DNA from: Andalucia godoyi
Lineage: Eukaryota; Discoba; Jakobea; Jakobida; Andaluciidae
Direction of reading: 5' to 3'
Length of the DNA: 64,000 nucleotides
Assembly: GCA_009859145.1 (NCBI GenBank)
Contig: VRVR01000031.1
Span: 202,597-266,596, forward strand
Below the pieces are notes generated by a model that saw nothing but the letters and a program-made list of their open reading frames with translations, did no database searches and was not told the origin of the DNA. A program made the translations under genes and the position numbers. Positions 10,087 to 19,580 of the stretch are shown here, in pieces; position 1 is the stretch's first letter, and every line of letters begins with the position of its first letter.

Positions 10087-12993
10087 TCAAAAGTAGTCAT
10101 CATCGTCTCCGCCGTTGTCGCTCTTTGCAAAACCCGAGGACTCGGCCTCTGAAACCGTGTCCTTGTGGAGATTGTCAGACGACGCAACAGACTTTTGAGA
10201 AGGAGTTGGCGACACCACTGCCGGACGTGCAACGGAAGCGGATCCTTGCGACGCCCACGCTCCACCGCTCGAGCTGGAAAGAGGCTGAGACTGGGATTCC
10301 CGTTGCTTGCGCACCAATTCAAGGTAGTAGTTGATATCCTTGGATTCTGTGACGTCTACAGAGTCCGTAACCTTCGGCGCAGGCAGTCGATCTTCAGCAG
10401 CGGCAATTCTTGGGGATTCGTCACCGGCGGAAGGGGCAGGTTGTGGCTCAACGCTGGACCGTGCGGGCAGCGCTTCCACTTCAGGAATATCATCGACTGC
10501 GATTGAATCGTCGTCGCTCTCACCACCCATTCTATCAGTGCTTTGTCGCTCACCAGAGTTTTCAGAATCGGATAGCACAGGCGAGAACGCGGCCACCCTG
10601 TCACGGTCGTCCATTCGAGACTCTGGACGCGCAGGAACAGGAGAATGCGCCCGTTCGATATGCGGTGACTTTTCCTGTCGGAATTCGGCAACGGTGCCAA
10701 TTAAGTCCTCTGACGGAGACGACACTCGCGACTGTTGGTCCATTACGTTATGCTCAGCAACCAAAGGAGACGGCGCCACATCGGAGTTCTCATGGGCTGT
10801 ACCTTCAACAACGGCACCACCATGAAGCGGCTCGGGCGCTTCTTCGGGAGTCTTCGCGGTTTCGCTGTTTATCGCAGAGGCAACTGGCGAGAGATCCTCG
10901 ACGACAGACGAAGCAGCGTACACGGGAACTGCAATTGACGAAGAGGGTGGAGCAAGCGATGCTGCGGTCATTCGTGCCTCCCGAAGCTGGGATCGCAACG
11001 CGTTGCATTCCTCTTGACTGAATCGGAGATCTTCGCGCGCAGCCTTCACATCGGACTGCAATCTTACGATTGTTCTTTCCGACTCTTGGATGGACCGTTC
11101 GAGTGACGCAATTCTGTTCTTCAACTCCGCAGCCTCCAATCGCAACCGAGATATCTCTTCGTTCTTTTCCCGCTCCAACGACGACAACGACAATGAGGAG
11201 GAGGATGCGGAGGAGGTTGCATTGGAGGTGGCCATTTCTGCCTGGCGTTTCCATGTATCACGATCCAAAAGCGTGTCTTCATAGCGTCGTTGTGCGGCAT
11301 CTCGCGCGCGTTCGACATCATCAATCCTCCTTTTCAGCCCGGACAACTGCACCTCGAGGTCTCCTGCAGCAGCCGAGTCTCGTCGTCTGGATTCCGAAGC
11401 TTGCTCGCGGTACGAGTTAATTTCCGCTTCGAAGGACCGCACGATGCGCTGCGATTCATCCAGAGAAACGACAGCTGCCATGTACTTTGATCTCCAGTCG
11501 GAGCCTTCCCCGCGCAGCTTTGCAATCTCTCGCTGCTGCTCATCCGTTTTTTCTCGATACGTATCCACCATGGTTCGGTACTTTTCAATTTCCTGGAACT
11601 TTGGTTGGAAGTATTGCTCAGCGTCTCGTTGCAGTAAGTTACGCTCCATGGACAGCTCTTCATATTTCCGCAATGCATTCTCCTTGGCGCGCTGCTCTTC
11701 TTCGAACCTTCGTTCCATGAGTGCCATTTCTGTTTCCATCTCTCGCAAAATCGCCTCGCGTTTTCGGAGCTGCACGTTTTCCTGGCGGTATTCCTTGACA
11801 TCGTTCTCTAGCATCTTGACTGTCGCGCGGGCTTCCTCCAGCGAGGTCAGAATCGACGCATTTCTGCACTTCACGTCGGTGCATTCGGTTCTTACTCGCG
11901 CCATTTCTAGCCGCTCATCATCGAACTGCGCCCTTTCCTTTTCCAACAAGGCCTTCTTCTCTGCCCACTCCGCCTCGAGCTTTGCAACCGCATGATGAAT
12001 CCCCGTTGCAATCCGAGCCTGCATAGCGTCCTTTTCCTTCAGCAGCTCCGATTCCCTCTCCTTCAGTTTGAAATCCGCCTCTCGAATCGCCGTCCACGCG
12101 ATTTCTTCCCGTCTCTTGATCTCCTGCTCTCGTTCATCAAGCCGCGCCTGATATTCGAGCAACCGCTGACGCGCCGCGAACATCTCCTGGTCCCTCTCCA
12201 GCGCCAGTCGATCATTGCGTTCCTGAAATTCCTGCTCTCTCCTTGTTTGCGCATTCACACGCGATGCAAACTGCTCTTCCATATCTGCTCGAATCGTCGC
12301 AAGTTTCACTCTGTACTTTTCGACCTCTTCTGCTCGGATCTTGTTTGCCTCGATCGACGCCCACCGCTCCATCTCGCTCTGCAGCCTCTTCGCGTACCGC
12401 GCCTCAGCTTCTCTTTCCATTTTCCCCATTCGCTCCTCAATCGTCATCTGGATGCTGTGCTCTTCAAGCTGCATTTTGCTTGACGAAGCAGTTTCAAGCT
12501 GCCGAAACCGATGTTCCAACGGGTTCATAATGTGGCCATCCGACGTCTGTGTCTCCACGCTATGTGCGCTCAGTCCGCCCGTTTTCGACACAGAGTAGAC
12601 GATGTTCTCAAGCTGCGAAATCGACGTGTTTCGAAGCATCCACTGCGGAACCGACAACACAGAGCTCGCATCTGACACATGGTCGCCACACCCGGCTTCC
12701 GGCACAAACACCGACCTCGACAAGTCGAACTTCTGGTACGAAAGATACTCGGACACAAGACAGTCAATCGCACGCAGCTTCAATGTGCGTCCTCTCTTCA
12801 ACGACAACGACGACGACGACGAAGAAGAAGACTGCTGTCGAGGCTCAGATCCGGCACCAGATGAAGCAGCATCCGGAAGTGACGGAACCGACTCGAGAAT
12901 CACTCGGCTCCGAAGCGACGCTTTCAGTGCATCCAAAGAACCATTCTTGACAAGTTTGTCAAAGATCCTCTGTTGAAACTCAGCAACATCCAT
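10087..12993 (-). CDS. OFD1: OFD1-like centriolar/basal-body protein
   Basis: A 968-residue coiled-coil protein. The N-terminus has the OFD1 arrangement: a short helix (FQQRIFDKLVKNGSLDALKASL), a Ser-rich linker, then a LisH-type motif at about 69-105 (LRAIDCLVSEYLSYQKFDLSRSVFVPEAG). Residues about 160-680 are almost unbroken charged coiled coil, and the last 270 are disordered and Ser/Pro/Glu-rich, ending in an acidic DDDDYF. OFD1 caps centrioles at distal appendages and is needed for cilium assembly; the family also occurs in protists with cilia. Many plus-strand open frames across this gene are shadows caused by its repetitive codons. It diverges from PHF5A and converges on the SMPD4-like gene (202 bp between stops). 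Confidence 0.75.
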   Translation of the reverse strand: MDVAEFQQRIFDKLVKNGSLDALKASLRSRVILESVPSLPDAASSGAGSEPRQQSSSSSSSSLSLKRGRTLKLRAIDCLVSEYLSYQKFDLSRSVFVPEAGCGDHVSDASSVLSVPQWMLRNTSISQLENIVYSVSKTGGLSAHSVETQTSDGHIMNPLEHRFRQLETASSSKMQLEEHSIQMTIEERMGKMEREAEARYAKRLQSEMERWASIEANKIRAEEVEKYRVKLATIRADMEEQFASRVNAQTRREQEFQERNDRLALERDQEMFAARQRLLEYQARLDEREQEIKRREEIAWTAIREADFKLKERESELLKEKDAMQARIATGIHHAVAKLEAEWAEKKALLEKERAQFDDERLEMARVRTECTDVKCRNASILTSLEEARATVKMLENDVKEYRQENVQLRKREAILREMETEMALMERRFEEEQRAKENALRKYEELSMERNLLQRDAEQYFQPKFQEIEKYRTMVDTYREKTDEQQREIAKLRGEGSDWRSKYMAAVVSLDESQRIVRSFEAEINSYREQASESRRRDSAAAGDLEVQLSGLKRRIDDVERARDAAQRRYEDTLLDRDTWKRQAEMATSNATSSASSSSLSLSSLEREKNEEISRLRLEAAELKNRIASLERSIQESERTIVRLQSDVKAAREDLRFSQEECNALRSQLREARMTAASLAPPSSSIAVPVYAASSVVEDLSPVASAINSETAKTPEEAPEPLHGGAVVEGTAHENSDVAPSPLVAEHNVMDQQSRVSSPSEDLIGTVAEFRQEKSPHIERAHSPVPARPESRMDDRDRVAAFSPVLSDSENSGERQSTDRMGGESDDDSIAVDDIPEVEALPARSSVEPQPAPSAGDESPRIAAAEDRLPAPKVTDSVDVTESKDINYYLELVRKQRESQSQPLSSSSGGAWASQGSASVARPAVVSPTPSQKSVASSDNLHKDTVSEAESSGFAKSDNGGDDDDYF

Positions 12994-13309
12994 TCCTTTT
13001 CTTTAAAAAATAATAATAATAAATAATAATAAACAGAAAAAGAAAATAATAATAATAATGAATACATGTATAAACTGGAGAAAACAGCAACAAACGCAAA
13101 ATGCAGAGAACATTCATAGTCTAATATAGGAAGCAAGTTCATTATAGTGCTTAACGATACTCTTGCATCACGTGAAATGGGTTGATGCTGCACTCGCATT
13201 GTTTTTGTTGTTGTCTGAAAATGGTGTTTTCTTGTTCTTGTTCTTGTTCTTGTTCTTCTTTTGTTTTCTGTTGGTTGGCGGAGAGTCAACGAGCGCGGGG
13301 GTGGTGGTG
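12994..13309. other. Divergent intergenic region with TTCTTG array
   Basis: Between the OFD1 and PHF5A starts. AAT/AATAAT-rich near OFD1; a TTCTTG hexamer array (13227-13258) precedes PHF5A. The frame upstream of PHF5A stays open here, but its translation is Leu/Phe-rich low complexity and is taken as 5' UTR. Confidence 0.6.
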
Positions 13310-13639
13310 ATGTCGAAGCATAATCCGGATCTTGTGATGTGTCGACGGCTAGTTGGGATTGGGGCTGCTCGATTATGCGACAAGTGCGATGGCCGATGTC
13401 CGATCTGCGATTCGTATGTCCAACCGACTGTAAAGGCCCGGGTTTGCGACGATTGCAATTCCGGTCCGGCACAGGGCCGATGCATCATTTGCGGAGGCCC
13501 TGGGACCGCAGATGCTTTCTACTGCAGGTCATGTGCTGCTCTTGAAAAAGATCGCGATGGATGCCCCCGAATCATCAACGTTGGTGCCGCCAAAGCTGAC
13601 ATGTTTTACGAGCGCCGAAAACAGCTCGGAAAATCGTAA
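13310..13639 (+). CDS. PHF5A: PHF5A / Rds3, SF3b subunit of the U2 snRNP
   Basis: A 109-residue protein from the ATG at 13310, matching the nearly invariant 110-residue PHF5A family over its whole length. It starts [13 protein letters not shown] and ends [12 protein letters not shown]. The zinc-binding CxxC pairs that make the trefoil knot are all visible ([39 protein letters not shown]). PHF5A sits in the SF3b complex of the U2 snRNP and helps recognise the branch-point adenosine, so the organism has working spliceosomes, in line with the introns found here. The upstream in-frame ATG at 13163 would add 49 low-complexity residues absent from the family, so 13310 is chosen. Confidence 0.95.
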   Translation: MSKHNPDLVMCRRLVGIGAARLCDKCDGRCPICDSYVQPTVKARVCDDCNSGPAQGRCIICGGPGTADAFYCRSCAALEKDRDGCPRIINVGAAKADMFYERRKQLGKS

Positions 13640-13798
13640 TAAATCGACTGTAGATAGCATCGATCTCCTTTTTGTACGGCAGGTGTGGCGGCTGCTTCAC
13701 CGCCAAAATTCCCGCACCTTGTTGCTCTTGCTATTCTTCAACCCATTTTTGCTTCAGTCTTTCGAATCCTTCTTTGAGATGATGCAGATTGCAAAACC

Positions 13799-14901
13799 AT
13801 GAATGATGAAAAGAGAATTTCCATTCTGATTCCCAAGAACCCGCCTTTGGAATTGGTAAAGCTGACCGTTAAAGAATGGGCAAAGCAGATTCTGTATTTG
13901 CGGAACCAAATTCCTTCGTATGAAGCCACTTGACTTTTTTAAATTTCTTCTTCTTCATTTTCATCTCTTTTTAATTGCATGTTATTTTTTGATTCCTATG
14001 CAATTGTATGTATGGCGCGATCTCCTAATGCGGATGCTCATAATACACGCACATGTACAGACCAGTTGATGCAATTGTTGCAGAGTACCAGGAGTTTCAG
14101 CAAGCGAGAAATTGCACAGACACCGACGACGGCCTCCACAAGCAGAAGAGGAGGATGATTTCGCATGCTGAGCGAAACTTGCAACGATTTGCAAAGAGCG
14201 TGCAAATTTGCATGTCTGCGATAGAGGACTTTGTTGATGGGATCTTTGGTTCATGTTCTTCATCATCATCATCCTCGATGGCTACGAGGGCTCCTCCTGT
14301 CCATCGTCTTTATTCAGCAGTATGTGTGCTGGGCTCGTCGATCCACAGTGCGCAGGAAGTGTATGTGCTGCATTTCCCCAGCATCACGACCGGTTCTGTG
14401 CCGAGTCCGCAAGTGATCGGTAACGCAGTTCGACGCATTGTCCAGCAGATTGTCATGAATGGCGGATTGTCCGATTCTGCAGTTGCAAAGCCCACTCGAT
14501 GTTCGTTGCTGATGGTCGCTTCGAAGCCGGATGAGCACCAAAAGCGGTCGAGCATGTTTCATCGCTGGAGAGTGCAAGCTGCGCCGTCTTCGTTGTCTCC
14601 TCACGCTCTCTTCAATTCCTGGCGCAAAAGAAAAGGATGCAAAGTATCAGAATTCCAAGTCGTGGTTGCCGGATCAGAATCAGAATTGGCTGTCCAAAGT
14701 CCGAGTCCGAGTCCAAGTTCGCTTCCCAGTTCTAGCCAGGGTCAGACCGCGGATTGGACAAGTGCGGACATCGTGGATGCGAACGTGTGCATGTACGTGT
14801 GCAAGGAAAAGCTAGTGGGATTGCGCATCAAGGATGTGAACGAGGACGGGTTCGAAGATTCTTCGGACAGTGAATTTGACGATGGGTTTGGGGAAGTCTA
14901 G
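13799..14901 (+). CDS. MAD2L1BP: p31comet (MAD2L1-binding protein)-like, two exons
   Basis: Two exons, 13799-13917 and 14061-14901, give 319 residues. The 143-bp intron starts GTATGA and ends TGTACAG; joining restores one frame (…LYLRNQIPS/PVDAIVAEY…). The junction patch matches the p31comet signature of a Tyr-x-Arg-x-Gln-(L/I)-Pro run before a short helix. Later segments fit the HORMA-like core: ICMSAIEDFVDGIF, RLYSAVCVLGSSIHSAQEVYVLHF, AVRRIVQQIV and RCSLLMVASKPD. p31comet binds closed MAD2 and, with TRIP13/Pch2, turns off the spindle checkpoint. An in-frame stop lies just before 13799. Ser runs and an acidic C-tail (FEDSSDSEFDD) are species-specific. The second exon read alone would start at a false ATG at 14053, inside the intron. 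Confidence 0.65.
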
Positions 14902-14950
14902 CTCGCAATCGCAGCAGCAGTGGGTACTGTTTGATAATCAAACGTGTACG

Positions 14951-15754
14951 TTACGGTGACTTCTGTGCACAGACCAGACAGTACTGGACCAGCGCGGGTA
15001 CATTGGTGTTGAGATCCGTGGTTCCGAAAGCATTGAGCAAGTCCCTTGTCAGATCCGGGATTGGATCGAGGCCCTTCCCGCGCATTGTGATGACGGGCGA
15101 GACCGTGGACTGCAACTTGAGGAAAGATCCAATGGTGTACGTTGCCGGAACCTCGAACGTGAACCTCTTTCTGTTTCCCAAAGGAGCGACATCGAGTTCT
15201 TCGTACAGACTGTCGACAAGATGCATCTTTGGGTTCTTGTACGGCTGCAACGTGACGTCCCAAAAGTGGTTGATGACCTTTGTTGCCTCCTCTGCGTCGA
15301 CGAACCGGGTCCGCGAGTACGTGAAGAAGGATGCTGTGCCGCCTGCAACCAGCACCCGATTGCACTCCTTCATGAATGCAGGAATATCAAACCAGTGGAT
15401 TCCCGCAGCAACGTTCACATGGTCCACAGCTGCATCCGGCATCCCAGACTCTTCGGCTTTTGTACGCCGGTACGTGATGTTCTCGGCCGGAAACGCGTGC
15501 TTCAGCTGCTCCTCCGATGCATCCGTCGCAACTACTGCCGAAAAGTACCGCGCGAGTTGGATCGCTGCTTGTCCTTGTCCCGTCGCACAGTCCAGACACA
15601 CCCCGACCCGCCCGCTTGCGTCCGCACCATCACCTGCAACTCCACGACCCATATAACTCAATATATGGTCATACACAATCTGAGGATGTCGAGGACGGTT
15701 CGCCGCATACGCAGAGGCAGCAGGCGAAAACAAGTCTGTAAAATCCTGTGACAT
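14951..15754 (-). CDS. SAM-dependent class I methyltransferase
   Basis: A 267-residue methyltransferase of the methyltransf_11/25 type. It opens with DLFSPAASAYAANRPRHPQIV, the usual lead-in helix of this group. Motif I is CLDCATGQGQAAIQLA; the acidic residue for the ribose follows in VVATDASEEQL. Motif IV/V is HVNVAAGIHWFDIPAFMKECNRVLVAGG. The family includes yeast Tmt1 (trans-aconitate) and Crg1, and many uncharacterised plant and fungal members; the substrate cannot be inferred. There is no targeting sequence. Its stop codon is 49 bp from that of the convergent p31comet gene, the tightest 3'-3' spacing here, so the 3' UTRs probably overlap. Confidence 0.8.
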   Translation of the reverse strand: MSQDFTDLFSPAASAYAANRPRHPQIVYDHILSYMGRGVAGDGADASGRVGVCLDCATGQGQAAIQLARYFSAVVATDASEEQLKHAFPAENITYRRTKAEESGMPDAAVDHVNVAAGIHWFDIPAFMKECNRVLVAGGTASFFTYSRTRFVDAEEATKVINHFWDVTLQPYKNPKMHLVDSLYEELDVAPLGNRKRFTFEVPATYTIGSFLKLQSTVSPVITMRGKGLDPIPDLTRDLLNAFGTTDLNTNVPALVQYCLVCAQKSP

Positions 15755-16077
15755 TTTTCCTTTTCCTGTTTCTTCTGCTTTTCGTTCCTCCTCTCTCTCA
15801 AATTCTCAATAACAAAAAACATCAGCAAAACCACCCCAAAATGCAGACCTTGTGTTGGACGAGTTTCTGAGCTGACCCGCTACGGCCGGCCAGACGCTTT
15901 TTCCCTCCCCGCAAAACGGTTCCCCGATTTCCCCGACAAAAAGCATGCTCGGCTTTTCCTTCCAACTTGCGGGCCGGGGATCGCTGGGGCGCCGTTGACG
16001 GACGGGGTTTTATCTGTCGGTGCCTGGTAGAATTACCAGTAAGAATAGATACGTAGGGTTTCGGTAAGCGGAGAGCC
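15755..16077. other. Divergent intergenic region
   Basis: Between the methyltransferase and GNAT starts. Pyrimidine-rich on the plus strand near 15760-15800, and relatively GC-rich with CCCCG and GGCCGG runs at 15880-16000. No gene seen. Confidence 0.55.
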
Positions 16078-16764
16078 ATGACGGCCTTGGCGAGCGTGCG
16101 CAGGCTGACGAAAGACGACGTGGCAAGATACAGGGCACTTCGACTACGGGCGTTTCAAGAGTCGGCGAGTTCATTCAGCGAGAGTTTTGAAGACGAGGTG
16201 AATCAACCAATCGAGTATTTTCAACGTGTGATGATGATGAGGTGCGACGATGGCGACGGCGACGGCGACGGCGACGGCAATAACGACAGCCAAGAACATT
16301 TCACGCTTGGTGCATTTGCAACAGCCATGGCAGCTGCCTCCCATCCACCGGTGTCCACTGCAGTGTCCCTGTCAGCGCCAGTGGCCGGGCGAGTGCCAGG
16401 GTCAGTGGCTGGGTCGGGGTCCGGATCACAAGAGGATGAGCCGGTGCTTATTGGGATTGCAACGTTTAAAAGGGACGGTCGATCAAAAGCGCGCCACAAG
16501 GGCTACATTCACACAATGTTTGTTGCGCCAGAGCATCGAGGCTGCGGAATCGGGCAGTCCATTCTGAGACAGCTGATCGAGCAGGCGAGATCGCTGGATG
16601 GGCTGGAGCAAATGCATCTGTGGGTGCTGCAGCCACACACATCGGCTGCGCGAAGAATGTACGAGCGCGTTGGGTTCGTGATGCAGGGCACTGTCGTTTG
16701 TCGTGATTTAAAGATCGGTGGGGTGTATGTTGATGCAGCGTACATGAGCCTTGGCTTCTCATAA
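16078..16764 (+). CDS. GNAT-family N-acetyltransferase with Gly-Asp insert
   Basis: A 228-residue GCN5-related acetyltransferase. The N-terminal strand-helix (VRRLTKDDVARYRALRLRAFQESASSFSESFEDE) is typical of small-molecule or RimI-like GNATs. The acetyl-CoA loop, motif A, is FVAPEHRGCGIGQSILRQLIEQA, with the R/Q-x-x-G-x-G/A pattern as RGCGIG. The C-terminal part (HLWVLQPHTSAARRMYERVGFVMQGT) is the usual motif B, including the Tyr/Gly-Phe end. Residues about 58-65 are an alternating Gly-Asp run and 85-125 an Ala/Ser/Gly-rich stretch, both inserted between the N-terminal helix and the core; close relatives would not need them. Substrate unknown. A GNAT fold is sure; no gene name is justified. 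Confidence 0.85.
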   Translation: MTALASVRRLTKDDVARYRALRLRAFQESASSFSESFEDEVNQPIEYFQRVMMMRCDDGDGDGDGDGNNDSQEHFTLGAFATAMAAASHPPVSTAVSLSAPVAGRVPGSVAGSGSGSQEDEPVLIGIATFKRDGRSKARHKGYIHTMFVAPEHRGCGIGQSILRQLIEQARSLDGLEQMHLWVLQPHTSAARRMYERVGFVMQGTVVCRDLKIGGVYVDAAYMSLGFS

Positions 16765-16908
16765 TAAAAAAATAAAAACACAAACACAAGCACAAAACGC
16801 CAACTGGTCTGGTAACAACACACGTGCGGAGACGGGGCAATGCTGGACAAGTACGATTAAAAAACCTTAAAAAAGAAACAGTATGTATAAACATATTCAT
16901 TTGTCATG

Positions 16909-17805
16909 TTAAATCTTGGGGACCGTCCAGACACAGTTGGACTCGATTCCGAGGTTGTCCGAGTGCATCTTGATTCTGGCAAAGCCGCCATCGGCCCAGT
17001 AGGTACCCCACGAGTTTCGGAGGACCCAGAACTCCTCCTTGGAAGCGGCATCGACGCCGAATCCAACGACGGAGATGACGTGGTTGATGGAAATAGACGG
17101 CAGCACCTCGGAGTAGATGCTTCCTCCTTTGAATGCTTCAAAGTTTGCAGTTGCATCGATCTCGCAGGCGATGGGTCCTCGCGCATAAATCTCAGCCTTC
17201 ATTGCATCTGCGCCGGAAATGGAGCCAAACTCTGCAGCGTAGTACTTTGTGTATGACGTCACCGCCGAGCATTTTCCAGGGAATCCATATGCGCAAGTCT
17301 TGCAGTATGCCTCATCGTTGCACGTTCCATCTTCTGCGCGGTACGGAGCACAGGTCTCATCGCCCATTCCATGTGCATTCAGATACTGCGCAGTGCACAG
17401 AAAGTCGCCACCATGGCACGATCCGCAGACGGGGCAATCCAGCAGAGTTTGACGAGAAATTGCAATTTCCGGGAAATCAGCACGTCGAGCAATCTTCAGA
17501 CGGTCGCTGAATGCAGAGACCGATGCATGCAGCCAGCACGATCCGCAGTATTGAGGAATATGTTGGTTAATGCTTGGCGTAACCCAGTTCGTCTGCGTCG
17601 TTCCAGAAAGAGACGCATTGCGCCAGTCCCATGCAGAAGGCACATCGGCAACTGACAAGACTTGATGCGGCAGCGGAGTCACGATGACCTCCAGCGGTGC
17701 TCCAGGAAGACGTCTGGACACGACCTCGGAGCGACGACCCGCAACACTGCTCACCGTGCACACAACCAGCGTAGCCACAACACACAACAGCACTGCAGCC
17801 CTCAT
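16909..17805 (-). CDS. CTSZ: Cathepsin X/Z-type papain-family cysteine peptidase
   Basis: A 298-residue C1A peptidase from the ATG at 17805, with a signal peptide (RAAVLLCVVATLVVCTVSS) and a short propeptide of about 35 residues, as in cathepsin X. Catalytic Cys is in QYCGSCWLHAS, His in SINHVISVVGFG, Asn in LRNSWGTYW. The cathepsin X hallmark, the mini-loop HIP just before the active site (INQHIPQYCGSCW), is exact; it restricts human cathepsin X to carboxypeptidase action. The usual Ala after the active-site Trp is Leu here. Expected in lysosomes/endosomes. An in-frame non-ATG extension of two codons is ignored. Converges with GNAT (144 bp) and diverges from the PI-PLC gene. Confidence 0.9.
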   Translation of the reverse strand: MRAAVLLCVVATLVVCTVSSVAGRRSEVVSRRLPGAPLEVIVTPLPHQVLSVADVPSAWDWRNASLSGTTQTNWVTPSINQHIPQYCGSCWLHASVSAFSDRLKIARRADFPEIAISRQTLLDCPVCGSCHGGDFLCTAQYLNAHGMGDETCAPYRAEDGTCNDEAYCKTCAYGFPGKCSAVTSYTKYYAAEFGSISGADAMKAEIYARGPIACEIDATANFEAFKGGSIYSEVLPSISINHVISVVGFGVDAASKEEFWVLRNSWGTYWADGGFARIKMHSDNLGIESNCVWTVPKI

Positions 17806-18113
17806 CCACAACCAAAAAACAACAACAGCAACTCAAAAAAATCCCTCTCTTTTTCCTACTGATGATCTCTCCTGAAGAAACTAAAAAGAAACCGAAAGTT
17901 CTCATACTTCAACGTTGAGGACTGACTTGGAAACTCTGTTCGGAATTCCTTGCGGGGGAATGACATGTCACCGGGTCAGTCCCGGTATGTGTCACCGCCG
18001 GTCAGTCTCCAGTTGTTATTCAAACCAATGCTGTCAAATGACGCATATAGTGTCCGATGTGCTGAGAACCGCAGGATGGACGTACGTACGGAGTCTCTGC
18101 AGCATATGGCTTC
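17806..18113. other. Divergent intergenic region
   Basis: Between the cathepsin X and PI-PLC starts. A purine/pyrimidine-biased A-rich part (17810-17900) is followed by ordinary sequence with inverted-repeat fragments GGTCAGTCCCGG/CCGGTCAGTC (17973-18006). An upstream exon of the PI-PLC gene cannot be excluded. Confidence 0.5.
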
Positions 18114-19274
18114 ATGCGTGATGATGTGAATCGACGGACCACTCGCACGCCGTGGTGGTGTTTTCACTCGTGTCTGCATCACCTTGCGGTCTCCAGCGGG
18201 CTGCTCGCAGTTCTCTGGCACCAATCGTACTTTCTGCCCGCGAGCCGTCCCTGCCCCAACCTCGCCAACTTGGAAAATAGCAATCTTGATCTTCCTTTTG
18301 CGTCGTATCTGATTCCGACGTCGCACAACTCGTACCTCCTTCATTGTTCTCAACTCTGGGGCACGGTCTCCGAGCATGCATACGCAGACTTGATTGAGCG
18401 AGCGAATTGCAAGTGCGTGGAAATCGATGTCGTCGATGATCCGCAGGCCGACTCTTCGTTTGCAGTCACGCATCGGCACACTCTCTGCAGCAAAGTCCCG
18501 CTTTCACGAGTTCTCGCCCAGATCCGCGAGTCGTATCAACGACTTTGCCAAGCAGCACAACCACCATCATCTTCGGCGTCGCCATCGTTTCCGGAGAACG
18601 GGGATGACTCGCCACTCATCCTGTCCATCGAGGTTCGAACGCCAAGAATCGGCGCATTGTGCGATGTTATCCGACAGCAGCTTGGCTCTCTGTTGTTTGA
18701 ATGGCCATACGAGATCGACAGGGAGTCTCCGATCACACCCGGTTCGTGTCGCGGTCGGATTCTCATTCAGAATGCAGTGGGCGTTCCGCTGTCCATCTCC
18801 TGCATTCCGTGCTTCAACGTCGCAGAAACGCATCTGAGGTCTGTCAGCGAGGACATCCAAGATATGTACAAGACGGTGCACGAGCGTCCGATTGACGAGG
18901 GGCATCGAATTGTGCGAGTGTATCCTGGCTGGTGGCGAATGTGGTCCTCCAATATGCGCTGGGACATGCGCTTCGACTACAACATGGTAGGCTGGAACTA
19001 CCAGAAGCGGTCCCTCTTTCCGCTTTTCAGCCAGCGAGCGGTGCAATCCTCTGCAGACGCGGAACGTTCTTCTTGGTGGGACCCAAGAACGGCTACACAG
19101 CTTGCGGGATATGTGCTGAAACGGCATTCCATACACTTGCGCGGCCCGCTTGCGTGGTGGACACTGCCCGAGTCTCTTGGGCCTCCTCCGTTGATGGAGT
19201 CGGTTCTTCGAGAGCAACTTCTTTTTCAACGCGAGTTCCGTGACTCGCCCTCGCCCTCTGAAAATGCAAAATGA
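18114..19274 (+). CDS. PI-PLC X/Y-domain protein with altered phosphate-binding residues
   Basis: A 386-residue protein carrying a PI-specific phospholipase C TIM barrel but no visible PH, EF-hand or C2 domain. The X half has SHNSYL (first catalytic His and the Asn), CVEIDVVD (metal ligands Glu and Asp), THRHTLCSKVPL (second His, with Arg where Gly is usual) and LILSIEV (Glu ligand). The Y half has VRVYPGWWRMWSSNM and FDYNMVGWNYQ. The region that in PLC-delta supplies two phosphate-contacting lysines (pattern ILLKGKK) reads RILIQNAV here, so those lysines appear replaced. Catalysis on PI remains possible; preference for PIP2 is doubtful. A C2 domain would be expected after residue 340, but only a short tail remains. 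The ATG at 18114 is the first in frame. Confidence 0.75.
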   Translation: MRDDVNRRTTRTPWWCFHSCLHHLAVSSGLLAVLWHQSYFLPASRPCPNLANLENSNLDLPFASYLIPTSHNSYLLHCSQLWGTVSEHAYADLIERANCKCVEIDVVDDPQADSSFAVTHRHTLCSKVPLSRVLAQIRESYQRLCQAAQPPSSSASPSFPENGDDSPLILSIEVRTPRIGALCDVIRQQLGSLLFEWPYEIDRESPITPGSCRGRILIQNAVGVPLSISCIPCFNVAETHLRSVSEDIQDMYKTVHERPIDEGHRIVRVYPGWWRMWSSNMRWDMRFDYNMVGWNYQKRSLFPLFSQRAVQSSADAERSSWWDPRTATQLAGYVLKRHSIHLRGPLAWWTLPESLGPPPLMESVLREQLLFQREFRDSPSPSENAK

Positions 19275-19580
19275 CGAGGAAAATGAATGCAGGAAGTTTT
19301 ACTTCAAGCAGAGGAAAAAGCAGAAAAACCGCCATCATAATAATAACTATAACTGTATAAAAAAGCAAGCAAACAAACACACAAACAACAACAACAAAAA
19401 CAACAAATACACGCGAACGAAAAACGAACAAAACGAATCATGGCACAGACAGCCACCTTGACATCATAAAGGTATACATCAGAAACAGAATCCACACCGG
19501 ACAGGGGGCGGGGTGGGTGGCGACGTTGATGATGACGGTTGTTCATGGCATCACACTCCAAGAGGAACCGCAGTGACCGC
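19275..19580. other. Convergent 3' intergenic region
   Basis: Between the stop codons of the PI-PLC and GTP cyclohydrolase genes. It is A-rich with ACAACAAAAAC-type repeats (19375-19415). No gene seen. Confidence 0.55.

Noticed and set aside
13163-13309. 49-residue Leu/Phe-rich extension upstream of PHF5A that resembles a signal anchor
   Set aside because: It derives from the TTCTTG array, and PHF5A proteins are about 110 residues long and nuclear.
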